Shown piece after piece: positions 8,782-16,161 of a stretch of 34,933 nt of DNA. Position 1 is the stretch's first letter, and each line of letters opens with the position of its first letter. The stretch covers positions 1 through 34,933 of the forward strand of contig JAILKL010000004.1 in the NCBI GenBank assembly GCA_024693775.1. Reading direction: 5' to 3'. The notes under the pieces were generated by a model that worked only from the letters and a program-made list of their open reading frames with translations, was not told the origin of the DNA and did not search any database. A program made the position numbers and the translations under genes. The DNA is from Pseudobutyrivibrio sp. GTDB lineage: Bacteria > Bacillota > Clostridia > Lachnospirales > Lachnospiraceae.

Positions 8782-9516
8782 CTAACTAGATTCTCCCGTA
8801 CATACACACAACCCGTAGACTTCTGTTATTCCTATTAATGCCAAATTCTTTGATATCTCGTCGATCGTTGTGCCAGTTGTATATATATCATCAACTACTA
8901 ACACTTTTCTAAATTTTACATCATTATCAGATAATTTAAAAGCATTTTGAAGATTTTTCACTCTTTGGACACTATTTAATTGCTTCATAGGTGCAGTATT
9001 CTTCTTTCGACTGATAATTCTCTTTTCTACAGGTATGCCAGAAAATCTTCCCAAGGCATCTGCGAACACCTCAGCCTGGTTATATCCACGTTTCTTTACT
9101 TTGGGTTTATACATAGGCACTGGTATTATTACTTCTATATTATTGCTCCTAATCCAGGCGCCATATTTTTCCAGAGCAAAATGAGCATAGGTTTCCCCGT
9201 AGCTTCTTCTATTTCCATATTTAAATCTATACATGGACTTTTTCATAGGACCAATATATTGAAACACTGATTTGCACTGATTAAAGGAATGCTTTTTCCT
9301 CTTACAATCATCGCAATACTCACTTACAGTGCTTTTAATTGGTGTACCGCATTTATAGCAGGTATTACTTCCCACCATTTTTATTTTTCTTTTACAGGAA
9401 AGGCATACTCCATCTTTTTTATCATATTTATCTAAAACGCTGTCACAGCCTATACATGTACTGGGATAAATATTGTTGAAAATAATCTTAGAAATTTTTC
9501 TTAGAATATTATGCAT
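8782..9516 (-). CDS. comFC: ComFC-type phosphoribosyltransferase-like protein
   Basis: A 244-residue ComF-family protein, required for DNA uptake in naturally competent species and thought to act in the cytoplasm on incoming single strands. The N-terminal half has two CxxC zinc-ribbon pairs (CIGC/CLSC and CYKCG/CDDC); the C-terminal half is a phosphoribosyltransferase fold with the PRPP motif VLVVDDIYTTGTT, preceded by the family signature KRGYNQAE. The start is uncertain: the ATG at 9516 gives the usual N-terminus, about 20 residues before the first Cys, but lacks a ribosome binding site; a GTG at 9564 would add 16 residues and also lacks one. No other competence gene is in the window. yvyF follows. 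Confidence 0.88.
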   Translation of the reverse strand: MHNILRKISKIIFNNIYPSTCIGCDSVLDKYDKKDGVCLSCKRKIKMVGSNTCYKCGTPIKSTVSEYCDDCKRKKHSFNQCKSVFQYIGPMKKSMYRFKYGNRRSYGETYAHFALEKYGAWIRSNNIEVIIPVPMYKPKVKKRGYNQAEVFADALGRFSGIPVEKRIISRKKNTAPMKQLNSVQRVKNLQNAFKLSDNDVKFRKVLVVDDIYTTGTTIDEISKNLALIGITEVYGLCVCTGESS

Positions 9517-9631
9517 ATTTGATTTTTGAAATGCATTAAAATAATGATATGTTTGACATAACACCTATAAGTTATTAAAATTTAGTATCGTATATCTAGG
9601 AAATATAGGTGCAAACCTCGAAAGGATAGTA

Positions 9632-11008
9632 ATGAAAAAAAGAATAGTTAGTTTATTAATGACCGCGGTCATGGGAATGGCTCTCGTATCATGTGGGAAA
9701 AATTCAGCTGGTGAATCGAAAGAAGATACTGCTGCCACAGAGGCTAGCGAGCCTTCCGTATATAATATAACAGCATGTCTTGAAGAAGACAATGAATATA
9801 ATCAAATATTATTACAGGGCTTCCAAGATTCCCTTACAGATTATCTTGGATCCAATGCCGTAGTAAATGTCATAACCGCAGATGAAAATACATCCACAGA
9901 TTCTGTTGCTGCATCAGCAGTTTCTGAAAAGCCAGATATGATATATACAATAGGAAAGAGAATGCTTTTATCAACCACTACAGCTACCGAGGATATTCCA
10001 ATCGTGGCCACAGGCGTTGTTGATTTCAAGGGCACACTTAGAATAGCCAACACAAACGGTTCTAGCTGGGACAGACTTACAGGTATAAATGTAACAGGTG
10101 TTAGTTCAAAACCAGCTATTGTAGATCAGGTTTCATTAATGATTGAGGCCACAGATGATTTACAGACAGTAGGACTGCTCTTCTCACCAGAGGATACTGA
10201 TTCCATTTACCAGAATGAAATTTTTGAATCTTACCTAGATCAGGCCGGTATCCCATGGAAGGAATACATTATTCCTGCTACAGACACAGCCATTGAAGAA
10301 ATTGAAGACAATAGTTCAGAAGCTATTACACCTAATAAAATTGTTGCCAGCTCAGCAAAAGCAGGTATCGATGACGACGTAGTTTCTCTTGGTGAAAGCG
10401 ACATCCTAGGTATCAACTCACCATCATCAACAAGAGTTGCTTCTATCTCAGAATTTTGGACAGGCGGCAAGGTTGTTGAGAATCTAGATGAAACTACTGA
10501 AGAAGACACCGAAGAGCCAAAGGCAGATTCTGATGATAGTTCTGAAGATAAAGAAAAGACAAACGATACTTCACTCGATAGTGAATTAACAATAGAAGAA
10601 AGAATCCAGCAGGCATGTGATGAGTGCTCAGCCATCTACATTCCATTCGGAAGCATGCTTACTGATCAGATGGAAACTATTTCAGCTATTGCCAACGAAA
10701 ACCAGGTTGTAACAGTCGGCGGTGATACAACAATCGGACAGCACACTTTAGTTACATTGTTCTCTGACCCATATGCATTAGGCTATGCCGCAGGAAAAAA
10801 AGCAGTTAAATGCTTCAACGGCACAGACATCACAGAAATCAAGGTTTCATATGGTTCATCAGATGATGTAGTAAAGCTATATAATAAAGATGTAGCTGAT
10901 ATCTTTGGTAAGGAATTTCCAAAATCATTCAGTGAATTCAACGAGTTCCTTAGCACATACGAATACGGTAGCACAACAGCTCGCTACGCAATGCCTGTGG
11001 GAGAATAA
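9632..11008 (+). CDS. ABC-type substrate-binding lipoprotein with a large acidic insert
   Basis: A 458-residue lipoprotein: signal peptide with lipobox LVSC (Cys21), then a periplasmic-binding-like fold of the ABC_sub_bind (PF04392, TrpX/YtfQ-like) type, with landmarks IPIVATGVVDF (about 122-132), VGLLFSPEDTDS, AIYIPFGSMLTDQM (about 335-348) and GYAAGKKAVKCFNG. Between the two lobes, roughly residues 222-325 form a poorly conserved stretch, the middle part (283-318) being a Glu/Asp/Ser/Thr-rich linker; ordinary family members are about 320-350 residues. No permease or ATPase is adjacent, so the ligand and transporter are unknown. Ribosome binding site AAAGGA precedes the ATG; a glycosyltransferase starts three bases after the stop. 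Confidence 0.8.
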   Translation: MKKRIVSLLMTAVMGMALVSCGKNSAGESKEDTAATEASEPSVYNITACLEEDNEYNQILLQGFQDSLTDYLGSNAVVNVITADENTSTDSVAASAVSEKPDMIYTIGKRMLLSTTTATEDIPIVATGVVDFKGTLRIANTNGSSWDRLTGINVTGVSSKPAIVDQVSLMIEATDDLQTVGLLFSPEDTDSIYQNEIFESYLDQAGIPWKEYIIPATDTAIEEIEDNSSEAITPNKIVASSAKAGIDDDVVSLGESDILGINSPSSTRVASISEFWTGGKVVENLDETTEEDTEEPKADSDDSSEDKEKTNDTSLDSELTIEERIQQACDECSAIYIPFGSMLTDQMETISAIANENQVVTVGGDTTIGQHTLVTLFSDPYALGYAAGKKAVKCFNGTDITEIKVSYGSSDDVVKLYNKDVADIFGKEFPKSFSEFNEFLSTYEYGSTTARYAMPVGE

Positions 11009-11011
11009 TAA

Positions 11012-12055
11012 ATGATTCTACATGTTATCAAATCTAAAATTTATTCTGGTGCGGAAAACGTAGTATGCCAGATTATAAATGGTCTCAATGATCGTGAGGA
11101 TTTTGTCTATATGGCACCTCACGGTCCTATCGAGGACAAGCTTAAATCTCTAGGTCTATATGAAAAATACCGAGGTATTGATTCCCTCAGTATTTCCGAA
11201 ATTCAAAAGGCCGTTCAAGAATTACAGCCTTCGGTTGTACATGCCCATGATTTTACAGCCAGTGTATTTTGTGCATTTGCTTTAAAGGGATCAGTTCCAA
11301 TCATTTCCCATTTACATAACAATCCACCATGGATTAAAAAATTTCATTTAAAAACTATTTCATATTTAATGGCTTGCAAATATATAGATCATATTCTTAT
11401 GGTTTCATCTGCAGTCAAGGATGAATATAGATACACCAGCAAAATCAAATGCCCTATTACTATTATAGGAAATCCATTTTCTGTAGATGGCGTGTGTTCA
11501 CAGGTAACAAATAAAAACAATCCTGATATTGCCAGTGATTTACTTTTTGTTGGCCGCCTTACAGAGCAGAAAAATCCTCAGCTTGTAATTGAGGTTGCAA
11601 AGGCCTTATATGAAAAAGGAATAATTTCAAAGGCGCGAATTGTAGGCGATGGAGAATTAAGAGAAGAGCTTGATTCACTTATTTGCCAATATAACTTACA
11701 GGATGTGATTTCCATGGAAGGCTTTATAAAAAATTCCTACGATTACATGGCCAACACCAAGGTTCAGATTATGCCTTCAAAATGGGAAGGCTTTGGACTG
11801 GTCGCACTAGAAGCCATGTCACTATCAAAGCCTGTGATATGCTCCGGAGAGGGTGGATTAATCAATATTGTAGATGATAGCTGTGGAAAAGTATGTCGCA
11901 CTGCCGATGAATATGTGGATGCCATATCAGAATTGCTATCAAATAATGACCTCTATATGAAAAAATCCCAGGGTGCATACAAGCGCGCCATGGAATATAA
12001 TAATATTAATGATTATTGCAATACACTATACGATATCTACGAGGAATGCAGATGA
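11012..12055 (+). CDS. GT4-family glycosyltransferase
   Basis: A 347-residue GT-B enzyme. The start MILHVIKSKIYSGAENVV has the GGAE-like acceptor loop (SGAE) of GT4 enzymes, HAHD marks the N-terminal domain, and the C-terminal Glycos_transf_1 domain shows LLFVGRLTEQKNP, IVGDGELREEL and the E-x7-E motif in EGFGLVALEAM. It probably transfers a sugar from a nucleotide donor to a surface glycan or glycolipid in the cytoplasm; donor and acceptor cannot be read from sequence. It starts three bases after the lipoprotein gene and overlaps the acetyltransferase gene by ATGA, so these three form an operon on the plus strand. Confidence 0.9.
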   Translation: MILHVIKSKIYSGAENVVCQIINGLNDREDFVYMAPHGPIEDKLKSLGLYEKYRGIDSLSISEIQKAVQELQPSVVHAHDFTASVFCAFALKGSVPIISHLHNNPPWIKKFHLKTISYLMACKYIDHILMVSSAVKDEYRYTSKIKCPITIIGNPFSVDGVCSQVTNKNNPDIASDLLFVGRLTEQKNPQLVIEVAKALYEKGIISKARIVGDGELREELDSLICQYNLQDVISMEGFIKNSYDYMANTKVQIMPSKWEGFGLVALEAMSLSKPVICSGEGGLINIVDDSCGKVCRTADEYVDAISELLSNNDLYMKKSQGAYKRAMEYNNINDYCNTLYDIYEECR

Positions 12056-12582
12056 CTAAAAAAGAATATAAAGAGCTTTTAAGAAGTGATTATTTGCGTT
12101 ATTCCAATAACACCTCTTTGATGGCAAGACTAAAAATTTATATGACAAAGCCTGGTTATGCATGGAGTCATTGGTATAGACGTCTTTGCTATCTAAAGAC
12201 CAATAATCACAAAATCCTAGCCTTCTTAACCAGACTAAAATTCCATTCAGTTTCTGTAAAATACGGAATCGATATTCCTAGCAGTATCAAACCTATCGGT
12301 TCTGGATTTATGATTGACCATTTTTCATGTATCGTCATTCACACAGATGCTGTTGTTGGAAATAATGTAACCATCCGCCAGGGTTCAGTTATTGGAACCA
12401 ATGGCCGTGGTGTTCCTACCATCGAGGATGGTGTGGATATTGGTGCAGGGGCAGCTGTTATAGGACCTATTACAGTTGGTAAAAATGCTGTTATCGGTGC
12501 CAACGCAGTTGTGTGCCATGATGTACCAGCAGGTGGAGTTGTTGTTGGCAATCCTGGCAGAGTAATCAAAATAAATAATTAA
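12052..12582 (+). CDS. Serine O-acetyltransferase-like hexapeptide acetyltransferase
   Basis: A 176-residue acetyltransferase whose C-terminal half has left-handed beta-helix hexapeptide repeats (GNNVTIRQGSVIGTNG, IGAGAAVIGPITVGKNAVIGANAVV, ending VVVGNPGRVIK). His residues in DHFSCIVIHTDA match the acetyl-CoA active-site region of the CysE/SAT family. The N-terminal part is shorter than in true serine acetyltransferases and contains YLRYSNNTS and YAWSHWYRRLCYL, as in the short polysaccharide-cluster versions. With the partner GT4 gene it more likely acetylates a sugar than serine. The chosen start at 12052 has GAGGA seven bases upstream and overlaps the previous stop; a longer reading from 12016 lies wholly inside that gene. 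Confidence 0.85.
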   Translation: MTKKEYKELLRSDYLRYSNNTSLMARLKIYMTKPGYAWSHWYRRLCYLKTNNHKILAFLTRLKFHSVSVKYGIDIPSSIKPIGSGFMIDHFSCIVIHTDAVVGNNVTIRQGSVIGTNGRGVPTIEDGVDIGAGAAVIGPITVGKNAVIGANAVVCHDVPAGGVVVGNPGRVIKINN

Positions 12583-12623
12583 AAAATTAACGCCGCAGAT
12601 ATTTTTTATCTAGCGGCGTTTTA
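12583..12623. terminator. Bidirectional terminator between convergent genes
   Basis: AACGCCGC (12589-12596) pairs with GCGGCGTT (12613-12620), with an inner AGATA/TATCT stem. T-rich sequence follows on both strands (TTTTA on plus, TTAATTTTTT on minus), so it can end the acetyltransferase operon and the converging lipoprotein gene. Confidence 0.9.
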
Positions 12624-12659
12624 TGTTAAGTGCAGGTTATTGGTTCAACAAATATGACC

Positions 12660-13343
12660 TTATTCCATAGTAGGATTTAAAATTTCAACAGATGTTACGT
12701 TGCCATCAGCATCAAATGTAATCGCTACCTGTGTGCCTACTGCAATGCTATCGAATGAAACCTCAGGTGCCTCACCCTGTTCTGGTGCTTCTTCTGTTGT
12801 AGTATCTTCTGTAGATTCTTCTGTTGTTTCCTCTGTTGTGTCTTCTGTAGTCTCTTCTGTTGTTTCCTCTGTTGTTTCCTCTGTTGTTTCCTCTGTAGTC
12901 TCTTCTGTTGTTTCCTCTGTTGCTTTCTCAGCTACATCCTCAGGCTGTGCTGGTGCTTCGCCCATATCCTCTGGAGCTTCTCCATTTCCCTCTGGTGCCT
13001 GTCCATCTGGAGCCTGTCCATCTGGCTTCTGACCCTTATCATCTCCTGAAGGTGCTTCACCAGCTCCATCTGGAGCCACTCCTTCACCATCTGGAGTAGA
13101 CATGCTAATTGAGTATGTAGTAGCGTCTGTAACAGTAATATCAGCTGTTTCATCGCCTAATGTAAGATTGTTAGAATCATCCATTGTTCCAACTGTGATG
13201 GTAAATCCATCATCGCTTACGGCTGTTACCTCGCCATAGACTGTCTCGCTAGCATAGGCTGTAGAATCGCTTGATCCACAACCAATCATAGAGGTGCTGA
13301 CAAGTGCTGCTGTCATCATCATTGCTGCTATTCTTTTCTTCAT
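12660..13343 (-). CDS. Repeat-rich lipoprotein of unknown function
   Basis: A 227-residue predicted lipoprotein: Lys-rich start, hydrophobic core and lipobox MIGC (Cys22). A globular-looking part (about 33-82, YGEVTAVSDDGFTITVG then ITVTDATTY) and the last 35 residues (IAVGTQVAITFDADGNVTSVEIL) resemble the small beta-barrel of DUF5666-like proteins, split by a long disordered region. That region has Pro/Gly/Asp/Glu-rich PDGQAPDG and GEAPE units (about 85-135), then an EETT tetrapeptide repeat (about 141-184). It would extend from the outer face of the membrane and be very acidic. Ribosome binding site GGAGG lies before the ATG. It is a single gene between two terminators' worth of convergent and divergent neighbours. 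Function not recognised. Confidence 0.8.
   Translation of the reverse strand: MKKRIAAMMMTAALVSTSMIGCGSSDSTAYASETVYGEVTAVSDDGFTITVGTMDDSNNLTLGDETADITVTDATTYSISMSTPDGEGVAPDGAGEAPSGDDKGQKPDGQAPDGQAPEGNGEAPEDMGEAPAQPEDVAEKATEETTEETTEETTEETTEETTEETTEDTTEETTEESTEDTTTEEAPEQGEAPEVSFDSIAVGTQVAITFDADGNVTSVEILNPTME
12790..12930 (-). repeat. 12-bp tandem repeat encoding EETT units
   Basis: About eleven to twelve copies of a 12-bp unit (plus strand GTTGTTTCCTCT with GTAGTCTCTTCT and similar variants) lie in frame inside the lipoprotein gene. Adjacent identical copies near 12855-12895 should allow slippage that changes length by four residues without a frameshift. Confidence 0.85.
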
Positions 13344-13560
13344 TTTTATCCTCCTAAAAATAAACAGTGTATTCGAAGTCTTCCCTTCGTTGTTTTTATT
13401 TAATCACCGCAATGTGACAGCTACCATTTTCCAGTGTGAAAGGCTAGTGAAAGCTCTATAAAACCTTTGTGTCATCTATGCGAACACTATTCTTCACAGA
13501 AAGGATACGATCCAACTAAATAAAGTATAGTTGTCAGAATATTTGACTAAATCTAGTGGG
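13344..13560. other. Divergent intergenic region, left part
   Basis: The gap between the lipoprotein gene and the FliD-like gene (13344-13687) contains, near the lipoprotein start, a small hairpin (CGAAG/CTTCG, 13375-13390) in its untranslated leader. I could not identify a convincing minus-strand promoter. ATTTGACT occurs twice 30 bp apart (13541 and 13571) with no well-spaced -10 box for either. Nothing else is evident in this stretch. Confidence 0.4.
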
Positions 13561-13589
13561 TTTTCAAATTATTTGACTTGTGGTATTAT
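13561..13589 (+). promoter_or_regulatory. Possible sigma-A promoter of the FliD-like gene
   Basis: TTTTCA, 17 bp, then TATTAT preceded by TGG (an extended -10). The -35 is a 4/6 match. The gene starts about 100 bp downstream. No sigma-28-type site (TAAA-N15-GCCGATAA) was found here, although the protein looks flagellar. Confidence 0.4.
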
Positions 13590-13687
13590 GATAGTAACTA
13601 TAACTATAAATATCGATATCTATGTCCCGTGATAGACAAAGGATTGTCGAACGCTACACTATTCATGGAAGAAAGGAGGGGCGTCTA

Positions 13688-14962
13688 ATGGCTAGAATTG
13701 ATTCTGCGTACAATTATTTCATATCTACCTATGCCAAAGACATAGGAAATCGCTATGAATCCCATAAGAAAAGTGAACTACGCGATACCTACAACAAAAT
13801 AATAAAGACCAACAAAGAGTCCCCTCTGTACAAGATTAATGATACCGAGGATATTGGACAGTTTGCCATTGACATAAAAGAGCATGCCAATGCCATGTCC
13901 CTATCTGTATCCAATCTTTCTGCCATGGGAGATAATATTGAATCTATCATGTCAAAGAGAATGGCCCATTCTACAAATTCAGATGCGGTAGATGCCATCT
14001 ATGTAGGCGACAGTGATTCACCTGCAGATGATTTTACAGTAGAGGTGTCTGCACTAGCCACGCCACAGATCAACACTGGAAATTTCTTAGCAGCAAATGG
14101 ACGCAATTTTGAGGATGGACAATACTCCTTTGATTTAGATATACGTAATCACTCATATGAATTCCAGTTCAACGTAAATCGAGGCGAGTCAAATCTGGAC
14201 ATTCAACAAAAGATAATAAGGTTAATTAATTCTAGCGATGTTGGACTTTCAGCTAACCTTATTAGCAATAACAAATCTGAAAATGCTATACAGATTTACT
14301 CTAAATCAACAGGATTAAATGAGGACGAAAACTATATATTTAGTATTTCCTCTAACACCTGCTGGAGAGAGCTAAATATACTAGGCATCCAGAATATGAC
14401 ACATCAGGCGTCTAACTCGGTGTTTAGTCTAAATGGAAATGAGCACAGCTCACTTTCTAACACCTTTACAGTAAACAAAGCGTTTGAGCTAATACTAAAA
14501 ACCCCTACAATGTCACCTGTGACTGTCGGATTAATGAATGACACCGAGGCCTTGTCTCAGGGCATCACCCAAATGCTCGACAGCTATAACGGTATGCTAG
14601 ACGTAGGTCTCAGATATACCAATTCACACCAAAACAGAGCATTATTTAATGAAATGTCCACTGTTACCCGAGGCATGAGTGAACAGCTTTCAAGCTCCGG
14701 TATTATTCAGGATGACTACCATCATCTAGTTTTAGACAAAGAAGGCTTATCAAACGCCATCAATTCAGAGGCCAGGGATGAAACCTTTGCTACACTAAAT
14801 AAATTAAAAAATGCTATTAGCACAGCAGCCTCAAAGGCATCTATAAATCCTTTGGCATACGTTGATAAATCTGTAGTAGAATACAAAAACCCAAATAAAT
14901 CTCTTGCCGCGCCGTACGCAGCCAGCGCATATTCCGGCATGATGATGAATTACGGATTATAA
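13688..14962 (+). CDS. FliD-like (flagellar cap-related) protein, orphan
   Basis: A 424-residue protein resembling the flagellar cap family but not a standard FliD. The start at 13688 is fixed by a strong AAGGAGGG site; an upstream ATG at 13622 has none. The first 60 residues (MARIDSAYNYFISTYA, then SHKKSELRDTYNKII and ESPLYKI) are unlike FliD, which begins with a RISGLASGLD-type motif. From about 119 it shows a FliD-like EVSALATPQINTGNFL segment, then beta-rich parts and a C-terminal region with a helical tail (MTQMLDSYNGMLDVG to SAAYSGMM) typical of FliD/HAP2 ends. No signal peptide is visible, as for flagellar type III substrates. It is on the opposite strand from, and 7 kb from, the true fliD. 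Role unknown: an alternative cap, an assembly factor or a glycan-linked accessory are possible. Confidence 0.6.
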   Translation: MARIDSAYNYFISTYAKDIGNRYESHKKSELRDTYNKIIKTNKESPLYKINDTEDIGQFAIDIKEHANAMSLSVSNLSAMGDNIESIMSKRMAHSTNSDAVDAIYVGDSDSPADDFTVEVSALATPQINTGNFLAANGRNFEDGQYSFDLDIRNHSYEFQFNVNRGESNLDIQQKIIRLINSSDVGLSANLISNNKSENAIQIYSKSTGLNEDENYIFSISSNTCWRELNILGIQNMTHQASNSVFSLNGNEHSSLSNTFTVNKAFELILKTPTMSPVTVGLMNDTEALSQGITQMLDSYNGMLDVGLRYTNSHQNRALFNEMSTVTRGMSEQLSSSGIIQDDYHHLVLDKEGLSNAINSEARDETFATLNKLKNAISTAASKASINPLAYVDKSVVEYKNPNKSLAAPYAASAYSGMMMNYGL

Positions 14963-15005
14963 AAGACTCGAGTCTTACCAAAGCTTGGTAGAATCGAGTC
15001 TTTTT
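14961..15005. terminator. Bidirectional terminator
   Basis: AAAAGACTCG pairs with CGAGTCTTTTT, continued by TTACCA/TGGTA around AAGC. It has T-runs on both strands, serving the FliD-like gene (plus) and the glycosyltransferase gene (minus), whose stop codon overlaps it. Confidence 0.92.
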
Positions 15006-16161
15006 ATATTGTTTCTAATATATTTGTAATTCTATTTTCGTAGGTGCACTCTGTCTTTACCAGATTATACCCCGCCAGTGCTATATCTTTTCTAAGAGAA
15101 TCATGGGCTAGGTAAAACTTTACCTTGTCATATAAATCCTCTTCGTTATAATACCATACCAAATGCTTTTCATTTTCAAAAAACCTAGGAAGCTCAGCCT
15201 GAAAGTTTGAAATAAGAAATCCTCCGGCCCCCATCACATCGTATATACGAAGTGGAATTCCGCTCTTAATATTTGGTATCGTGATATTTAAATTGATATC
15301 TGAGCCCCTAAAAACCTTTGGCATTTCGCTCCAATAGTCTACGCTGCCCTTGTAATTTATCCTTAATAAATCCCTGGTGTTAGAATTGGTATAAAGGCTT
15401 ACATCATGATGCTTTGACAGCTCTATAAGAATCTTTCGTCTTTGCTTTTCTGCTATTTTAAAGCCCAGAGTAGTCACAGAAAAAATAAGGTTTAAATCTG
15501 ATAGGGAATCCTCCGATTTTTCCAATTCAAAATACTGCTCTAGCTCCATTAAGATTTCTGGGGTTAGCATTCTATCTATTATGTTTACTCCTAACAAATC
15601 CCTTTGAGCCTCCATAGTGGCTTCAAAATATCCCCTGAGATAATCCGGCAATTTATATTCAAATTTATCGTAGGAATTCTTTTCATATAGTGAGCCTACA
15701 AAGCTTATTCTATTTTTATAATTTTCCAAATCATTTGTATTGGCAAATAAATAATCTAGTCGCTCTGTATTCACCGCCAGCGGAAGATGATAAATATGAT
15801 CTGCTCCCATTCCCTGAAACTCTCGTACATTTGTCAGGTCAAATAAAAAAATCCTATTCACATCATTAAACACTGATTTATGATAGAGGGATATAAGAGG
15901 ATTGTCACAGCTCCAGCATACATATAAAAGACCACATTCCTGGCATACATTTGATATTAGTGGAAAATAGTTTACCGTAAAGAAAAACTCAAAAGCTTCC
16001 TCCTTAATAATATTCTTTAGCTTTTTTGCAAAGACCTCATCCACATCATAATTAAGGAGGTCCTGGTAAACCTCCTTAACTTCATATCCTAGTTTTTCAA
16101 ATGTATACTTAATGTCCTTGTAGTTATACGCCTTCCAGCGATACATTAATATTTTTTTCAA
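15004..16161 (-). CDS. DUF3880-type glycosyltransferase (GT-B), likely flagellin-linked
   Basis: A 385-residue protein with the N-terminal layout of DUF3880 proteins (ILMYRWKAYNYKDIKYTFEKLGYEV, VNYFPLISNVCQECGLLYVCWSCDNP) and a C-terminal group 1 glycosyltransferase-like domain (SGIPLRIYDVMGAGGFLISN, then EEDLYDKVKFYLAHDSLRKDIA). It should act in the cytoplasm on a nucleotide-sugar donor; the acceptor is not visible. The start is taken as TTG at 16161, overlapping the preceding stop (TTGA), because it gives the family's usual MKKIL start; an ATG at 16146 is the alternative. It forms a pair with the upstream GT2 gene downstream of flagellin, a common place for flagellin glycosylation genes. 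Confidence 0.82.
   Translation of the reverse strand: MKKILMYRWKAYNYKDIKYTFEKLGYEVKEVYQDLLNYDVDEVFAKKLKNIIKEEAFEFFFTVNYFPLISNVCQECGLLYVCWSCDNPLISLYHKSVFNDVNRIFLFDLTNVREFQGMGADHIYHLPLAVNTERLDYLFANTNDLENYKNRISFVGSLYEKNSYDKFEYKLPDYLRGYFEATMEAQRDLLGVNIIDRMLTPEILMELEQYFELEKSEDSLSDLNLIFSVTTLGFKIAEKQRRKILIELSKHHDVSLYTNSNTRDLLRINYKGSVDYWSEMPKVFRGSDINLNITIPNIKSGIPLRIYDVMGAGGFLISNFQAELPRFFENEKHLVWYYNEEDLYDKVKFYLAHDSLRKDIALAGYNLVKTECTYENRITNILETI

Noticed and set aside
12790-12930. CRISPR-like repeat array
   Set aside because: Units are 12 bp, contiguous and in frame within a coding sequence, with no spacers.
12700-13032. Long plus-strand reading frame opposite the repeat-rich lipoprotein
   Set aside because: It is the antisense of the EETT repeats, rich only in Ser/Val, and has no ribosome binding site; the minus-strand gene has a signal peptide and a good start.
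13561-13687. Sigma-28 promoter for the FliD-like gene
   Set aside because: TAAA and CGATA occur but not at 15-16 bp spacing; an extended -10 sigma-A site fits better.
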